Positions 11,299 through 23,305 of a stretch of DNA of 64,000 nt are shown one piece after another. Below the pieces are notes generated by a model, which had not been told where the DNA came from, did not search any database, and was given only the letters and a program-made list of their open reading frames with translations. The DNA is from Pseudoneurospora amorphoporcata. Lineage: Eukaryota; Ascomycota; Sordariomycetes; Sordariales; Sordariaceae. The translations under genes were made by a program, and so were the position numbers. The number at the start of each line of letters is the position of its first letter. The first letter of the stretch is position 1. The stretch is taken from the NCBI GenBank assembly GCA_033297205.1, contig MU859087.1, positions 62,001 through 126,000 on the forward strand. The letters are read 5' to 3'.

Positions 11299-13300
11299 CT
11301 CGAAGAGACTGATACCCGTACGCCGCAAGATTGGCGTACACACACTTTTCGCTTATTTACTTATTTATCGCTTCAGTTGAGCTTTGTGTTAATAACGGTC
11401 GGCGTTTTGGCGGGGTATCTATCTAGACAGTTACCCCCGGTTTTGAATTTTCTGGACACGCATGATATCTTTATAGACTCTGGAGCGTGCCGGCTTCTTG
11501 GTTTTGGGACTCGGTGTTGAACATTGTACAAATTCCACGGTTGTTTGCTTTGGTGTCGCATATTATTCAGTCTTGAAGAGGTATATTGTACCGGTGTTTT
11601 GACAAGGATTAGGACAGTCTGGGGCAAGAAAGGAAACTGGAGTCGGTCTCGCTCTTTCTTGGGAATTTTGTTGTACGACATGTGGGTGAATGATCTTCTT
11701 AAGGTTCCATTGTATTTCTCAAAACTGTAAGCAACAATTGTATACTACACACACACATGTGCCTGGTCATCTTTAATGGGTGCTTGGTGACGGGCTATCT
11801 GACCCTGCCTTGCATCGAATTGCATCTTATTTGTAAATTGTTAAGAATGACGTTTCTGAGATACTGATATGCACTTCAAGATGTTCTTCTCTAGGAGCCC
11901 GTACAGGTTGGCCCAATAGTGTGCCATGTCTAACAGGAACAGACCAAAGGGGTTCTGATTGGATCCCAACGACAACCTCGCTCGCGTCTGTGATGTACGT
12001 AGTAGGGCATTTTTTGCGGAGAGGGACGTGGGTACTGAGACAGAAATGAGTGGGGGTTTGTGGTTGTTGATTCGCTGAACGCTAGGTCCTTATCAGGGGA
12101 GGTTGTGACCGTGACTGAAGCTAGCCTAGTGACGTGCGTATTATAGGAGACTAGTTGTAGAGCGTATCCTCTTAGACCAGACCATCCTGGACGCAAAAGT
12201 GGCTGGGCTGCTAGGGGTGGATGAGCAAATATCTTATTGTTTCTCAATTTCACACCGCGTCACTTTTGGACATATATTTTATGTCGATTCTTTGATGTTC
12301 CGAGGAAGTCCGATCATGAAGATTGAAGTCATTGTGGTTGGTCTGTGTCGTCGGAAAGAAGCATCTAGTGCAATATGACTAGGGGGCTACCACGGACATA
12401 CAATCCACTTGAAAGTCCAGGAGATGTCGTTCGTCTGCTGTCAGACACTCTTCTGTGCTTCTTTAGCACATTCCGGTTGGTTCCAATGAACCGGGGATGG
12501 GTACGATGGTATGTAAGCTTGAAAGTTTGTGAATTCGGGCACAGCTGTTGATAGTTCATCGAATTAGGTGGTTCATCCGTTGTGAGGTCTTGCTACCTCT
12601 AGACACGTAGGGCAGGTAGGTGAGGTGTAGGCAGGGGTACATCTAGTGCCGCCCCGCGATTTCCACTTTGCTGGGGATTTCAGAGGCTACGACGAGCACC
12701 GGAGAGGGGCCTATTAAGCTCTCCACTTACTATCGACGTCCGCTATCCACCTGCCCTCAGTACTAGGCCCATTAACTACAACTGCGCCGTTGCCGCTTTC
12801 CGCGTGCCGCCCGTCTTTGGTTCCTCTTGCATCGCATCGCAGCGAAAAGTCGGCCGAGTTCCAAACATGATACTAGTCAATGGAGTGTGACCTGCGACGA
12901 AACCCGGACGTAGTCGACCCTTCCCGCGCCAACAAGGATTGCAACTTTTTTATACGGTTCGACCGCGCAAACCAACAGCAGCCCTTTGTCCGAGAAATTG
13001 AGGTGACGGTTAGGGACATCACGAGGGTCGCTTCTAGGGTCCTCCGTCTTGGTTACCACTACGCTACCGGTCGGTCGACCTACCCCATTCATGCCACTCA
13101 TTGTCGGTCAAGCTTTGGACCCGGATTCGCACTTCCCAACAAACCAACCAACACAACACCCCAACAGCAGTTGGAGAGGTAGCAGACGCGAACCCTGATC
13201 CACGCGCCAACACCTCGCACGACAAACCGGACCGCACTGCGAGCCCGGTCACACAGGGACGGCGGGACTGGATTGGAGGTGCTCTACTGAGCAGCCTGGC
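11299..13300. other. Intergenic region, MFS transporter to Zn2Cys6 regulator
   Basis: No gene is supported. The left half holds the transporter 3' region and low-complexity stretches. The right half (12600-13300) is GC-rich and should be the promoter and leader of the regulator gene. A short ATG frame at 12880-13182 lies in the possible leader and could act as an upstream ORF, but nothing shows that it is translated. Confidence 0.5.
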
Positions 13301-15930
13301 ATGATGCTGGCGGACACTCCTCCGTCCCCGAGCCACCACCCAAACAAGCGCCCGCGCCAATCGTCCCCGGAACGAGAGTCTCCGGCTTCGGTTCCGTCCG
13401 GGGAAGCCCCGTCCCCAGCCAACGACCTTCAGCATGACGGATCCGGCGCCGCGCATGGAGGCCAGGGAGGCGGGTCGGCGGGAGGCAAGGCCGGACAAAG
13501 CAGCAGCTTCCGCAATGTGAGCGCTTGTAATCGATGTAGGCTTCGCAAGAATCGCTGTGACCAGAAGCTACCGAGTTGTGCCAGTTGCGAAAAGGCCAAT
13601 GTTGCCTGCGTTGGCTACGATCCCATCACCAAGAGGGAGATTCCGAGGAGGTCAGAAATTCCCCGGCCGGGACCCTATATCCCGCCATAACCCCAAACTC
13701 CACCACCGCTTCTCTTCCTGTCTGTAAATAGTAGAAAGTACTGACGCCGTTGCTCTTCTAGTTACATCTTTTACCTCGAGAAACGGGTAGAGCAGCTGGA
13801 GAACTTGCTCAAGGACAACAATATCACTTATCCGCCGGCCGAAAATTTGGACCATTGCTCCAAGAAGGGAGATAGGCCACGCCATGCCCACTCGACCCAT
13901 GTGGACACGGGCGGCCATCCCTCCCAAATAGAGACACCAGATAGCACCAACAATCAAAGGCCACAAAATGAGGGAGATGATGTGGTCAGACTACAGAAAC
14001 TGGTGTCCAAGTCCGACCTTGCTGGTGTTTCCGCAACAGCAAACCCTCGCCATCTGGGATCTGCCTCAGGCATATCGTTCGCACGCGTTGTATTCGCTGC
14101 GGTACAGTCGTCGGTATCGGATCAAAAGTCCACATCGGATAAAGCTGGCATCCGACCCTACAAGCCTGCTCCCAACAATGGCCCTGCCGCCGCTGGAACG
14201 TCTATGAGAGACTCCTTCTTTGGCCTTCATACAAAACCGACGATTCACCCAGCAACTTTCCCCAGCAGGGCTCTGGGCGAGAAGCTGGTTTCGCTCTATT
14301 TTGAACATGCGAACCCCCAGATTCCTGTGCTCCACAAGGGCGAGTTCATGGAGATGTTCGAACAAGCCTACGCCGAAGAAAACCGCGTACGGGGGCCAAG
14401 AGAACTCTACATGCTGAACATGGTCTTCGCGATAGGCGGCGGTATCATTGTGGGAGAATCGACCAAGGCCAGTGGATCGGCAGAAGCGCCAGGTAAAATT
14501 GATGATAACACAAGACAGTGCCAGCCAGAAGAATATCATGCTAGTGCCATTGTTCATCTTGAGGCTTGTCTTGGCAGCAGTGCTGGTGGATTGGAAGAGT
14601 TACAGGCCGTCTTGCTTCTCGCCAATTTTGCCTTGTTGAGGCCGGTTCCTCCCGGGCTGTGGTACATCGTCGGTGTCGCCGTCAGGTTGGCGGTCGACCT
14701 CGGCCTACACTACGAAGACGGTAAGGACATTGAATCCGGTCTAGGGATGGGAGACCAGAGCGAAGCATTCTCGCGGGAAAGGGGACGACGGGAGTACATG
14801 CGTGATCTTCGACGGCGTCTGTGGTGGTGCACCTATTCACTCGATCGCTTGGTCAGTGTTTGCGTCGGCAGGCCATTTGGCATATCAGATCAAGTCATTA
14901 CTACCGAGTTCCCCTCTCTCCTAGACGATCGGTTCATTACGCCAAGCGGCTTACTTGAACCCCCTCCTGACGTAATAGGGCCGACTTACAAACTCATCGC
15001 ACATCACTATTTCCGTCTTAGGCTGCTCCAGTCAGAAATTCTTCAAGTCTTACAGTTCCAGCAATCCCAGCTTGTGCGGGCCTCTGGACTAAATCAGAAG
15101 AACCCTTATATGCACACTTCTCTTCCATCGCCATTCTTGTCACAGTTCGAGACCTTCCGAGCATGGCGTATTGATATCGACAGGAGACTATGGGAGTGGA
15201 AAAATTCTGCACCAACAAGGCAGCAGACCGGCGTCCAGTTCTCGCCTGAGTTCTTTGACCTCAATTACTGGCAGGCTGTCATTATGCTCTATCGCCAGAG
15301 CCTGAGTGTCCCAGCGTTATTTGAAGGCGAATATCACACTTCGAAGGAAGTCAACAGTCCCACAATGTTCAATATGGAGCTTCGGGAGGACGAGGACCGC
15401 GTCTACCTCAAAGTCGCCGAGGCAGGCCAGCGCATCTTGCGCCTGTATCGCCAGTTGCACCGTGTGGGCTTGGTCAACTATACGTATCTGGCCACCCACC
15501 ATCTTTTTATGGCCGGAATATCTTATCTTTATGCGATTTGGCATTCGCCCATTGTAAGGAGCAGACTTGTAAGGCAACCCAGTTCCGGGTTCGACAGTTC
15601 TTTTTGGTGCGTCTGAATGCTGACATCAGATACCCTTTTCCTAGACCGTAGACGAAGTCGACTTCACAATTCTGGCGGCCAAATCTGTCTTTACAGACCT
15701 GATGGATAAGTGTTCGCCAGCAGAAGCTTGTCGCGATGCTTTTGACCGTACCGCCAAGGCAACCATCAAGATGGCGAACTCTACTGGAGGATTCGGTCAA
15801 GGCCAGGACTTGTCCGGGGGATATGGAAACAATACCCGCACGCGACGTCCCGGAGGAAGCATCGATCAGCGTCTTGACTGGAGCTCACAGGGTGATTCTG
15901 CCGCTTCTAGCATGCAACATTATAGATTGC

Positions 15931-16021
<91 letters not shown>

Positions 16022-16796
16022 TCGCCATCACCAACAACACCGGCCCCGTCCCCCGATGCTCCGAAATTCTTCGTCGCAGTACAGCGATCTCGCCTCCGAC
16101 GCCTACTCCGTCTCATCGGCATCCCAACTTCCCGCCTTCCAGCAGGCACAACAGTTCCGCGCCGCGGTCGCCGCGGCCATCAAGAGCGAACAGGAAGGCG
16201 GATTCTCTCTCATGCGAAACATCCCAGCACCACCCCGAAGCAACGCCAGCTCCATTGCAGAAGTCGCCTCTGGCGGCGGACCGATGGCTCAAAGTCAAGC
16301 AGGAGAAACCTCCATTGACCCATCCTTGATGCCCTCGCCGAGCGCCATCCAGCAACACCAACAACGGCAAGGGCAGGGACTCAGTAACCCTCTAACGCCG
16401 CCTGCTCAGATGGCTGGATCGCCGATTACTGGCCAACAGCAACCACGAGGGGGAACACCGGGTTATCTGCAACAACAGCAACAGCAAGCATACGCCAACA
16501 GTCCCGGCGCGCTAAGCTTCAGTGACCTACAAGGATTGGAGTTCCTCCAAGGTGATGACGGCGGCGGTGGCGCTGGTGCTATGGACGGTAGTAATGGAGG
16601 TGACCTGTCAAATCTGAGCATGAATATGAACCCGGCTGAGGTGGTGGGGCAGATGGATCTGGGCTTTGGTATCGGGTGGGAAGGAAATGATCATGATTTT
16701 AGTGATGGACAACAGTTGGATCTCTTTGAGGGATTCTTCTTTGGTGGGCAGCAGGGTGGTGGCGGTGGAATAGGCGGCAGTGGTGGGGGGAATTGA
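13301..16796 (+). CDS. Zn2Cys6 transcription factor, PPR1/UaY/PCO-1-like
   Basis: Three exons (13301-13650, 13762-15568, 15645-16796) give 1102 aa. The binuclear zinc cluster is complete, with Cys 76, 79, 86, 93, 96 and 103 in CX2CX6CX6CX2CX6C spacing. It is followed by VGYDPITKREIPR and a short coiled coil (SYIFYLEKRVEQLENLL). This linker is the style of yeast Ppr1 and Aspergillus UaY. The fungal-specific middle homology region spans about residues 288-560 (SLYFEHANPQIPVLHKGEF, then RRRLWWCTYSLDR). The C-terminal third is low-complexity and contains 30 consecutive Gln (815-844) and Gly-rich and acidic stretches likely to form the activation domain. By similarity it may control purine catabolism, as UaY and Neurospora PCO-1 do; this is inference. 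Intron 1 has an unusual donor, GTCAGA. Intron 2 is placed at 15569 because that keeps HSPIVRSRL-TVDEVDF. Confidence 0.88.
15930..16019 (+). repeat. Perfect (CAA)30 microsatellite coding poly-Gln
   Basis: Thirty uninterrupted CAA codons encode Gln 815-844 of the Zn2Cys6 regulator. There are no CAG interruptions, so the tract is expected to vary in length between strains by replication slippage. Further Gln-rich stretches follow at about 16345-16490. Confidence 0.97.
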
Positions 16797-17158
16797 GATT
16801 GAGGCATATGGTTGATGAGGTTTGATGAGGTTGATGATATATACCACATATACCACGAAAAAGGGAAAGAGGTGAACGTCTCAAATGCTGATGACCGGCT
16901 GTGGAACTTTTTCCCACGAGGTAATTTTTTAGAAAAAAAATTGATACGGGAAGGAAATGCATCATCACATTGATCTAGGGGGTGCGGGTTTGGGATGACA
17001 TCACTCACGATGATTGTGTATTTTATACGTCAATAAGTTATCTTCCGGCAAGAAGCGCATGTATAAGCCAGCGTGGGTGTCAACGGAGAGATAGCGGAGC
17101 GTGTCAGCCAAATGGATCTATTGCAACTATGACTATTCCGCCATCGGTTACGCTGTTA
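16797..17158. other. Convergent 3' intergenic region
   Basis: The stretch lies between the stop codons of the Zn2Cys6 regulator (+) and the AlkB-like gene (-). It contains TGATGA-rich low-complexity sequence and an A-rich patch near 16925-16940 suited to polyadenylation. No gene is seen. Confidence 0.6.
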
Positions 17159-18634
17159 TTATCGAGTGTCCCGTTCAGGACTTACTGTGGGTGGCTGCCC
17201 TTCCCCAACCAGGCTCTTCGGCGGTTGGCCGAATTTCCCTGCATCGACTTCCAGCCCGGCGGTGTGAGTGCCCGTGGCCTTCCTCCACAGCGGCCTCCCA
17301 TCATCATCAAACTCCGCCCACTGAAAGAACGAGCAGGCTTCCTTCCCCGGCTGGTTCCCAGCATGACACATCCAGAAATACCTGCCCCAGTTCTCCCTCT
17401 TCTTCTGCACCACCCGCAGCACTGTCGGGATCCCGCAAGCGCACCGCGGTGTGTACCGCGGGTGGAATTCCGGTCGGTAATCGCGGTATGTGACGTTGAT
17501 GCGCCGCCTACCGGAGATAGGGTGCGAATCGATGGCCTGCGCTGGAGTCACGCAGTGTTTCCACTCCTCTTGCATGTCGGCGTGCATGACGAGGAGCGAG
17601 TTGTGCGGGAGGTGGATGGAGATTTGGCCTTCGTTTAGGTCGTCAAATTTGGCCATGGAATTGGAAGTGCCATTAGAGCCACTGTCCTCGTCCTTATCCT
17701 TGGGTAAAATCCTCCGCACTCGAAACTCCCTCGCCACGCCCAGAGAAAGGGAGCCAATGACGGCCCTAGGACCGAGATACGTCAACTGATCACTGTGCCA
17801 CCCGACATTCTGTTCCGGTCCATCGTACAGATTCACAAACGCCGCATTGGGTGACCATGGTTCAGGGGACTGGTACTTGAGTTTCCTGCCGCCGTGCAGG
17901 TGATGAGTCCGGATGCGCTTCTGGATCTCATCGTTGACGGCCTCTTGCACCAAAGGCCGCACTTTCTCCAGCTGAGGCGTCAGCCGACGAATGTCGGAGA
18001 GTCGCGCGCCATTATAGAAGTATGTCGATTTCTGCTCGGCGAGCTCGTAATCGCTGCCGACGAAGAAGCCGGATGTGTGGGGGCTGGAGACTACGTTGTC
18101 GAAGAGCTTGAAGGTGGCTTTGCCGAAGGTTTTGGCCTCTTCTAGGAGTTCTACCAGGAGGGCGTTGGCGGTGTAGGGCGCGAGAAAGTTGGGGATGAGG
18201 GTGCAAGGGGTGTGGGCGCTGATGTCGGAGGGGTCGTAGAGATGAAGTGTCGCGCCTTTTCGGGAGAGGAGCCTGGGTTTCTTGGGGGCAGTACCTCCAT
18301 GAACAGTGAAAGACCGCAAGGAGGCCTGCGAAGTAATTCCCGACAGTTTCTTCTTGGCTGTCCCTGCATTTTGGGCGCCTTTCAAGGCTTCCGTGGTGGC
18401 TTCCACGGATCCATCGTGGGCGATTAGGAGATCCAGTAAGGTGTCATGCCCGATACCGGGATTCAAAGAAGCCAGTATTGCTAGTTTGATATCGGTTGAT
18501 TCTCCATCACCGTCGAGTGTCTTGTCTACTGGAATATGGGGCGCGGTGACAGACTGCTGCCGTTGAGTTGTATTCACGTCTTCCTCCAGAGTCGATTCGG
18601 CCTTTCTTTTTCCCCTCGTTACGAATCCATCCAT
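17159..18634 (-). CDS. AlkB-like 2-oxoglutarate/Fe(II) dioxygenase with CUE and GRF zinc-finger domains
   Basis: A single exon encodes 491 aa. It is predicted to remove alkyl lesions (for example 1-methyladenine or 3-methylcytosine) from DNA or RNA by oxidative demethylation in the nucleus. Residues about 48-86 form a CUE-like ubiquitin-binding module (IKLAILASLNPGIGHDTLLD). The catalytic jelly roll spans about 140-385. Iron ligands are His280 and Asp282 in GWHSDQL and His360 in EWKHCV, and RRRINVTYR (376-384) binds 2-oxoglutarate. A C-terminal GRF zinc finger follows, with Cys398, Cys400, Cys423 and Cys434 and GRYFWMC, a type known to bind single-stranded nucleic acid. All catalytic residues are present. 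It is divergent with pex7 across 633 bp and convergent with the Zn2Cys6 regulator. The closest animal relatives are ALKBH2/ALKBH3, which lack the CUE and GRF parts. Confidence 0.9.
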   Translation of the reverse strand: MDGFVTRGKRKAESTLEEDVNTTQRQQSVTAPHIPVDKTLDGDGESTDIKLAILASLNPGIGHDTLLDLLIAHDGSVEATTEALKGAQNAGTAKKKLSGITSQASLRSFTVHGGTAPKKPRLLSRKGATLHLYDPSDISAHTPCTLIPNFLAPYTANALLVELLEEAKTFGKATFKLFDNVVSSPHTSGFFVGSDYELAEQKSTYFYNGARLSDIRRLTPQLEKVRPLVQEAVNDEIQKRIRTHHLHGGRKLKYQSPEPWSPNAAFVNLYDGPEQNVGWHSDQLTYLGPRAVIGSLSLGVAREFRVRRILPKDKDEDSGSNGTSNSMAKFDDLNEGQISIHLPHNSLLVMHADMQEEWKHCVTPAQAIDSHPISGRRRINVTYRDYRPEFHPRYTPRCACGIPTVLRVVQKKRENWGRYFWMCHAGNQPGKEACSFFQWAEFDDDGRPLWRKATGTHTAGLEVDAGKFGQPPKSLVGEGQPPTVSPERDTR

Positions 18635-19267
18635 TGTCGCGACTTAGATGGGTGAGTACGGTAATCCGACATGTTTGGGTGTCTGTCACCATGACCGGGT
18701 TCGTGATGGCTGAATATGGGCAAGTTGAAGGATCAACGTGAGAAGTAAGGTAACATTTAACGCGTTGTTGGAAAGAGATGAAAGGTGAGACGTGACGCGC
18801 TGTCACGGGGACCGGTCGTCCCGTCCGTCTTTAACCCGACGTCACAGGCAGGCGCTAACCCACAACAGTTAGCGGACACATGCCGTGGGGTTAATTACAG
18901 GGGTTCCACGCCCGCGGCAGGGGGGCCTTCCGGGGTAGCTGACAGCCGAGGCTTCCCCACGGTCCGGCGTTCGGCGTCCCCAAGTTTCCAGCTGTTTTCT
19001 AAGGTATGTATCCGTCACAATCCCGAGACTCATGAATCTGCCAAACACGGCATCATTACGCCCATCACATCTAGCCGACGCCCGTTCCAAAGCCTCCAAT
19101 ACGTTCAAGTCGCCGCCGTCGCACCAGCTGCAACGCCTCTCACTACTCACGCAGGCAGATCCATTAGGCTGCGCACTACTAACATCGGGTAGAGGTCGCG
19201 CGCCCACTGCAACGCCAACTTGCAGTTTACCTGATGGGCAGCACATAACAACCCCACGTTTTTCAAC
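18635..19267. other. Divergent promoter region, AlkB-like gene and pex7
   Basis: This GC-rich stretch separates two genes transcribed away from each other. No coding frame is supported. It must hold both promoters; no TATA box or known operator stands out. Confidence 0.6.
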
Positions 19268-20458
19268 ATGGCGTCCATGCTGGAATTTCGTACACCGGGC
19301 TACAACCCCTACGCCGTCAAATACTCTCCTTACTACGACTCGCGTCTAGCTGTCGCCACTGCCTCCAACTATGGCATCGTCGGAAACGGCCGCCTCTTCT
19401 GCCTGGGGCTCAGTGCCGCCGGCGTCCAGTGCGAAAAGAGCTTCGAGACAAACGATGCCCAATACGATCTTGCCTGGTCGGAAATCAACGAGAACCAGCT
19501 CATCGTTGCTTGCGGTGATGGCTCCCTCAAGCTCTTTGACCTGGGGGTTGAGAACTTCCCGGTCATGAACTTCCATGAACACAAGCGGGAAACGTTTTCT
19601 GTTTGCTGGAACCCTGTCACTAAGGACAGCTTCATCTCGAGTTCCTGGGATGGCACCATCAAATTAGTATGTGCTTGATCCTACCAACCTACCGCTGTAA
19701 CATCAAACCCCAAACAACTTGCCCACTTACTTACCATACTTATACTCTGTCTCTCACTCCAGTGGTCCCCAACACGCAACGAGTCCATCAAGACCCTCCC
19801 CATCGGCTGCTGCACATACAGCACCTCCTACTGCCCCTCGAACCCGGCCTTGATCTCCTCCGTCTCCGCCGACTCCTCCCTGCGCATATTCGACCTGCGC
19901 ACGCCCATGTCAGCCAAGTACCACCTGACCAACGTGATCCCCGTGCACGCACCAGCCACGGGCGGGCAGGGCTACTCACGCCTTGCCGACGGATCGATCT
20001 ACTCGGGCGCGGTACCGAACGAAGTCCTGACACACGACTGGAACAAGTACAACGACACGGTGATCGCCACGGCGGGCGTCGATCGGGTCATACGCACGTT
20101 CGATATCCGCAACCCGGCCGGCGGCCCCCTAGCGGTGATGACAGGCCACGAGTACGCGGTCCGCCGCGTGGCTTGGAGTCCGCACGCTAGCGATATCTTG
20201 GTGAGCGCCAGCTACGATATGTCGGTGCGCGTGTGGACAGATGGGTCGACGATGCCTCAGAACGTTCAGCACACGGTACCCAGCGGTCGCCAGCCCGACA
20301 CTGTCCGCGCGGGAACTCAGTTGGGCCTTATGAACAGACATACTGAATTCGTTACGGGTGTGGATTGGTGTCTGTTTGGAGCGGGCGGCTGGTGCGCATC
20401 AGCTGGTTGGGACGAGAGGGTGCTGCTCTGGGATGCCGCGTCTCTGTTGCGCGGTTGA
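19268..20458 (+). CDS. pex7: Peroxin 7, PTS2 import receptor (WD40)
   Basis: Two exons (19268-19666 and 19763-20458) give 364 aa, a normal length for fungal Pex7. It binds N-terminal PTS2 signals of matrix enzymes in the cytosol and carries them, with Pex20 in fungi, to the peroxisomal docking complex. The start, LEFRTPGYNPYAVKYSPY, is typical of Pex7. WD40 repeats are visible, such as the ones ending SSSWDGTIKLW, SADSSLRIFDLRTP, GVDRVIRTFDIRNP, SASYDMSVRVW and SAGWDERVLLWD. The intron is phase 0, lies after Leu133 and restores the KLWSPTR repeat end. The ATG has a good context (CAACATGG). The gene is divergent from the AlkB-like gene and convergent with the NTF2-like gene. Confidence 0.95.
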
Positions 20459-21206
20459 ACAGCTACCTAGGTGGAGAAAAAGAACTAGCGAGATAAATGC
20501 TCAGGAAGAGTATGATTTGGCGACTCGCCCGAGAGCAAGGGAGTGGAAGAGAAGGGGATAGCGAGACTAATCGATGATTGGCAGTTGATTAACATTGTTT
20601 GCGAAGGGCGCCCCAAGATGAGCAGCGATACCCGGGAAGAGCTTGCACCTCTCATAGGCGACGTCGTACAAAGAATAACAGTATAGAGACAGCGAAGAAG
20701 GGATTCGAAGAAACGTGTCCCAAGGCTGGAGGTCACGGAAGCGGGAAAACGGTACAGGGGAAGGACCGAACCGACCGTTCTTATGCGAAGGTCCGTTGTT
20801 AGTGAAAGAGAGGAGTATGAGACGTGAAGGAAAGCATTGTGCGCCAATTGAAGAATAGAATATGTTATCTCTAAAATGGTGGCGAGCTGATGAACCCTCT
20901 ACCAACAGTATCACCATGCGTTGGGATATTTTGGGCAAGTATGTTGGAGGAAAACAGTCAGCTGGAATATAGACTAGTCATTGAAGATGACATAAACAAA
21001 TGATTGCCGGTGGCGCATTTGATATCAGTCTGTGGCTATCATTATCGATGCAGGTCGTGTCTAAAGTGAGGTCTCTTCAGGTCATAACGCAACACCCAAA
21101 CCCTTCGATCTGGTTTGGATCCTCCCTCCATCTCTTGCTCTCTCTCCCACTCGAGGATCCTCGGAGGTTCCCCAATAACATCACACACCTGACACACTCG
21201 GCAAAC
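20459..21206. other. Convergent 3' intergenic region, pex7 and NTF2-like gene
   Basis: The open frames here (up to 123 aa on the minus strand) have no family resemblance and poor coding bias. An ACCTAGGT motif lies at 20463. I see no gene. Confidence 0.55.
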
Positions 21207-22297
21207 TTACGTCCACTTAGGCTTTCCGCCCCCTTCCCTCCTAATCCCAAGAGCCCTGATCAACGGTTCAAACAGTATCACGCCCACCACGCACAATATC
21301 GAGTTCCACACCTGGATAGCATACCACACCCACGCTCCCGGGCTCGAGAACAAAAACTTTAGGAAATCGTTCACCTGGTAAAAGTCTTCCTGCTCGGTGA
21401 TCAGGTACCGCTTACTGCTGTTGCCTCCATTGACACCGTCAACTAGTCTCTCCGCCTCGTCGCTTGTCTGAGCACAAGTATCAGCAATAGGGGCGTTCTC
21501 GACAGCAACGGGATTGCTTGGGTTGGGCGGGTGAACCATGGGGATTCCCTCTTCGGTCTTCTCTAGTGTGGCGTCTCCGGCGGCTACCGAGGCGTAGCTA
21601 GGTCCTTTTTGGGAGTCTGTGTAGTCTAACTCGTTGTCATCGGTTTCTTGTTTCGACAGAGAGTTATTGATCTTGTTGGTGGGAAGACTACGGCGCAGGT
21701 TTGAGGAGTTGTTGTGGTTATTCTTGAAATCATTTTCTTCGATGAGGTGGAGGACTGTGACGAGGCGGACGGGGGATTTGTGGAAGGGCATGAACCAGAG
21801 GGAAAAGGTTTGGGCGATGTTGATGTAGAGGAGGGAGAGACGTTGGTCGAATACTGGTCCGAGGAAGTGGTTAATGAATTGAGCGGTTGGGGCGGTTCGT
21901 TGCATGCTGATGGGGAGGGGGTTAACTTACCGGCTGATTCGACTTCGATGTCAATCTTGGGGCTTAGAATCTTGTACCTAGAGTGATATTGTCAGCCTGC
22001 TTCTGCCTGACATGTTTTGGTGAGGGCAATTCAGGCCACGGAGAAGACATACCACTTATAGATATACTGAATAAGCTGTCGCGAATTCATGAAGCCAAAT
22101 CCAGGAATATAGATCTTGTCGAAATGGGGGACACGACAGAATGGATGGACGAACGACGCCGAAGGCGTAAAGTACCGGTTAAGGGCATCTTCCTGTTCTT
22201 GTGGGCTTCCCTGGCAGAGGGTACGGATGACTCCGCGAACGTCCTTCACTGTGGTTTCGGTTAGATTATCTGGTCCTGAACTGTTTCTTTCGTCCAT
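21207..22297 (-). CDS. SigF-like NTF2-like domain protein with C-terminal membrane segment
   Basis: Three exons (22297-22053, 21977-21931, 21853-21207) give 312 aa. The N-terminal half is an NTF2/SnoaL-like fold: DVRGVIRTLCQGSPQEQEDA, a conserved YFTPSASFVHPFC motif, then YKILSPKIDIEVESAVFDQ and the strand LLYINIAQTFSLWFMPF. A variable hydrophilic linker follows. Near the C-terminus is a hydrophobic segment (WVWYAIQVWNSILCVVGVIL) that should anchor the protein in a membrane. The short middle exon (47 nt) is supported because it joins ESA to VFDQ in frame. The family is common in Pezizomycotina, but no function is established; it is probably a small-molecule-binding or scaffold protein. Confidence 0.82.
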
Positions 22298-23305
22298 TGT
22301 TCAAATGTGGACTTACCTGGATGCTCCATATCGTGCAATGTTATTCAGGATAAGCACTTGGGTAGTCGTGCTGATCGAAGACGAATCTTTCAGCCGTATC
22401 GGGTCGGAGTAGTGACTTGAGGATTATGATATGCGGTTGGAATAAGTGTCAGGGAGATGAACGTGAGCGGATGAGCAAAGTTCACATTAAAGGGTGGTTC
22501 ATGGCGAAGTTAGGTTGATATATCTAAACAGCATCGTCGGTGATGTCATTGAAAGAGAGAGTGGAGAATTGCGGTCTGACGGGAAGGCGCTAATCGAAGT
22601 CGTGCTCCAGGCACACTAGCACATTGAAGGGATTTGCGTGCTAATCTGCCGCCCTCAGGGACAGCAGGAACAGTAGGACAGTGGAGGGGCACGGCACTTG
22701 TCCCAAACGTTAGGGCAGCTGCATTGCAGCGCATACATGTGAATCAATGAAACTAAGTAACTGCCCCTGCCCATCCCGTCGCTTTACACTGTGACCCCGC
22801 CACATAAATGATGAGATAAGGTATCCGAGACCAGCAACGATCCGTTGTAGATCTTGCTAGAGCTACTAATACACATTTGAGGGTAGGTGAAAGATGGGTG
22901 AAGAGCTTATGATCCTGGCGGGTAATATCAAGCAAATGATAACGAGAAGGTCTAGACTTCAACAAACTCGACTTTTCCCAGTCCGGGAGTGAAGAAGTGG
23001 ACGACCCTCCATGAAGGGCAAAGATATCTAAGGCTGGCCCTACATCAACAGAAATATAAGAGTTAAAAACGATTACATTCCTGTGGATTTTGAAAGCATA
23101 CGTAATCTTCCAAGATGGTATCGTTCTACCAAAAATCCGGAACGCATAGTACCGAATGCCGCTTTATGCGCCGAACCGCTGCCCGCTGTCATCCAATCTT
23201 TTGATACATGCCGCATCCTTTGTCGTGCCATCAAAGCCCTTATAGAAGTTGAATATCATCCCAACTATAGATCCTTTGTTTCGTCGTATCGTGTCATTTT
23301 CCCCA
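22298..23305. other. Intergenic region, NTF2-like gene to RS-rich membrane protein gene
   Basis: This holds the promoter of the NTF2-like gene (minus strand, near 22300-22700) and the 3' region of the next minus-strand gene. The open frames are short and do not resemble coding sequence. No repeat stands out. Confidence 0.55.

Noticed and set aside
15907..16149. Minus-strand frame with a poly-Val run opposite the CAA repeat
   Set aside because: The run is the complement of the coding CAA repeat in the Zn2Cys6 regulator.
9252..18634. Secondary-metabolite cluster (transporter, regulator, oxygenase)
   Set aside because: The oxygenase is an AlkB repair enzyme and no backbone synthase is present; the surrounding genes are housekeeping.
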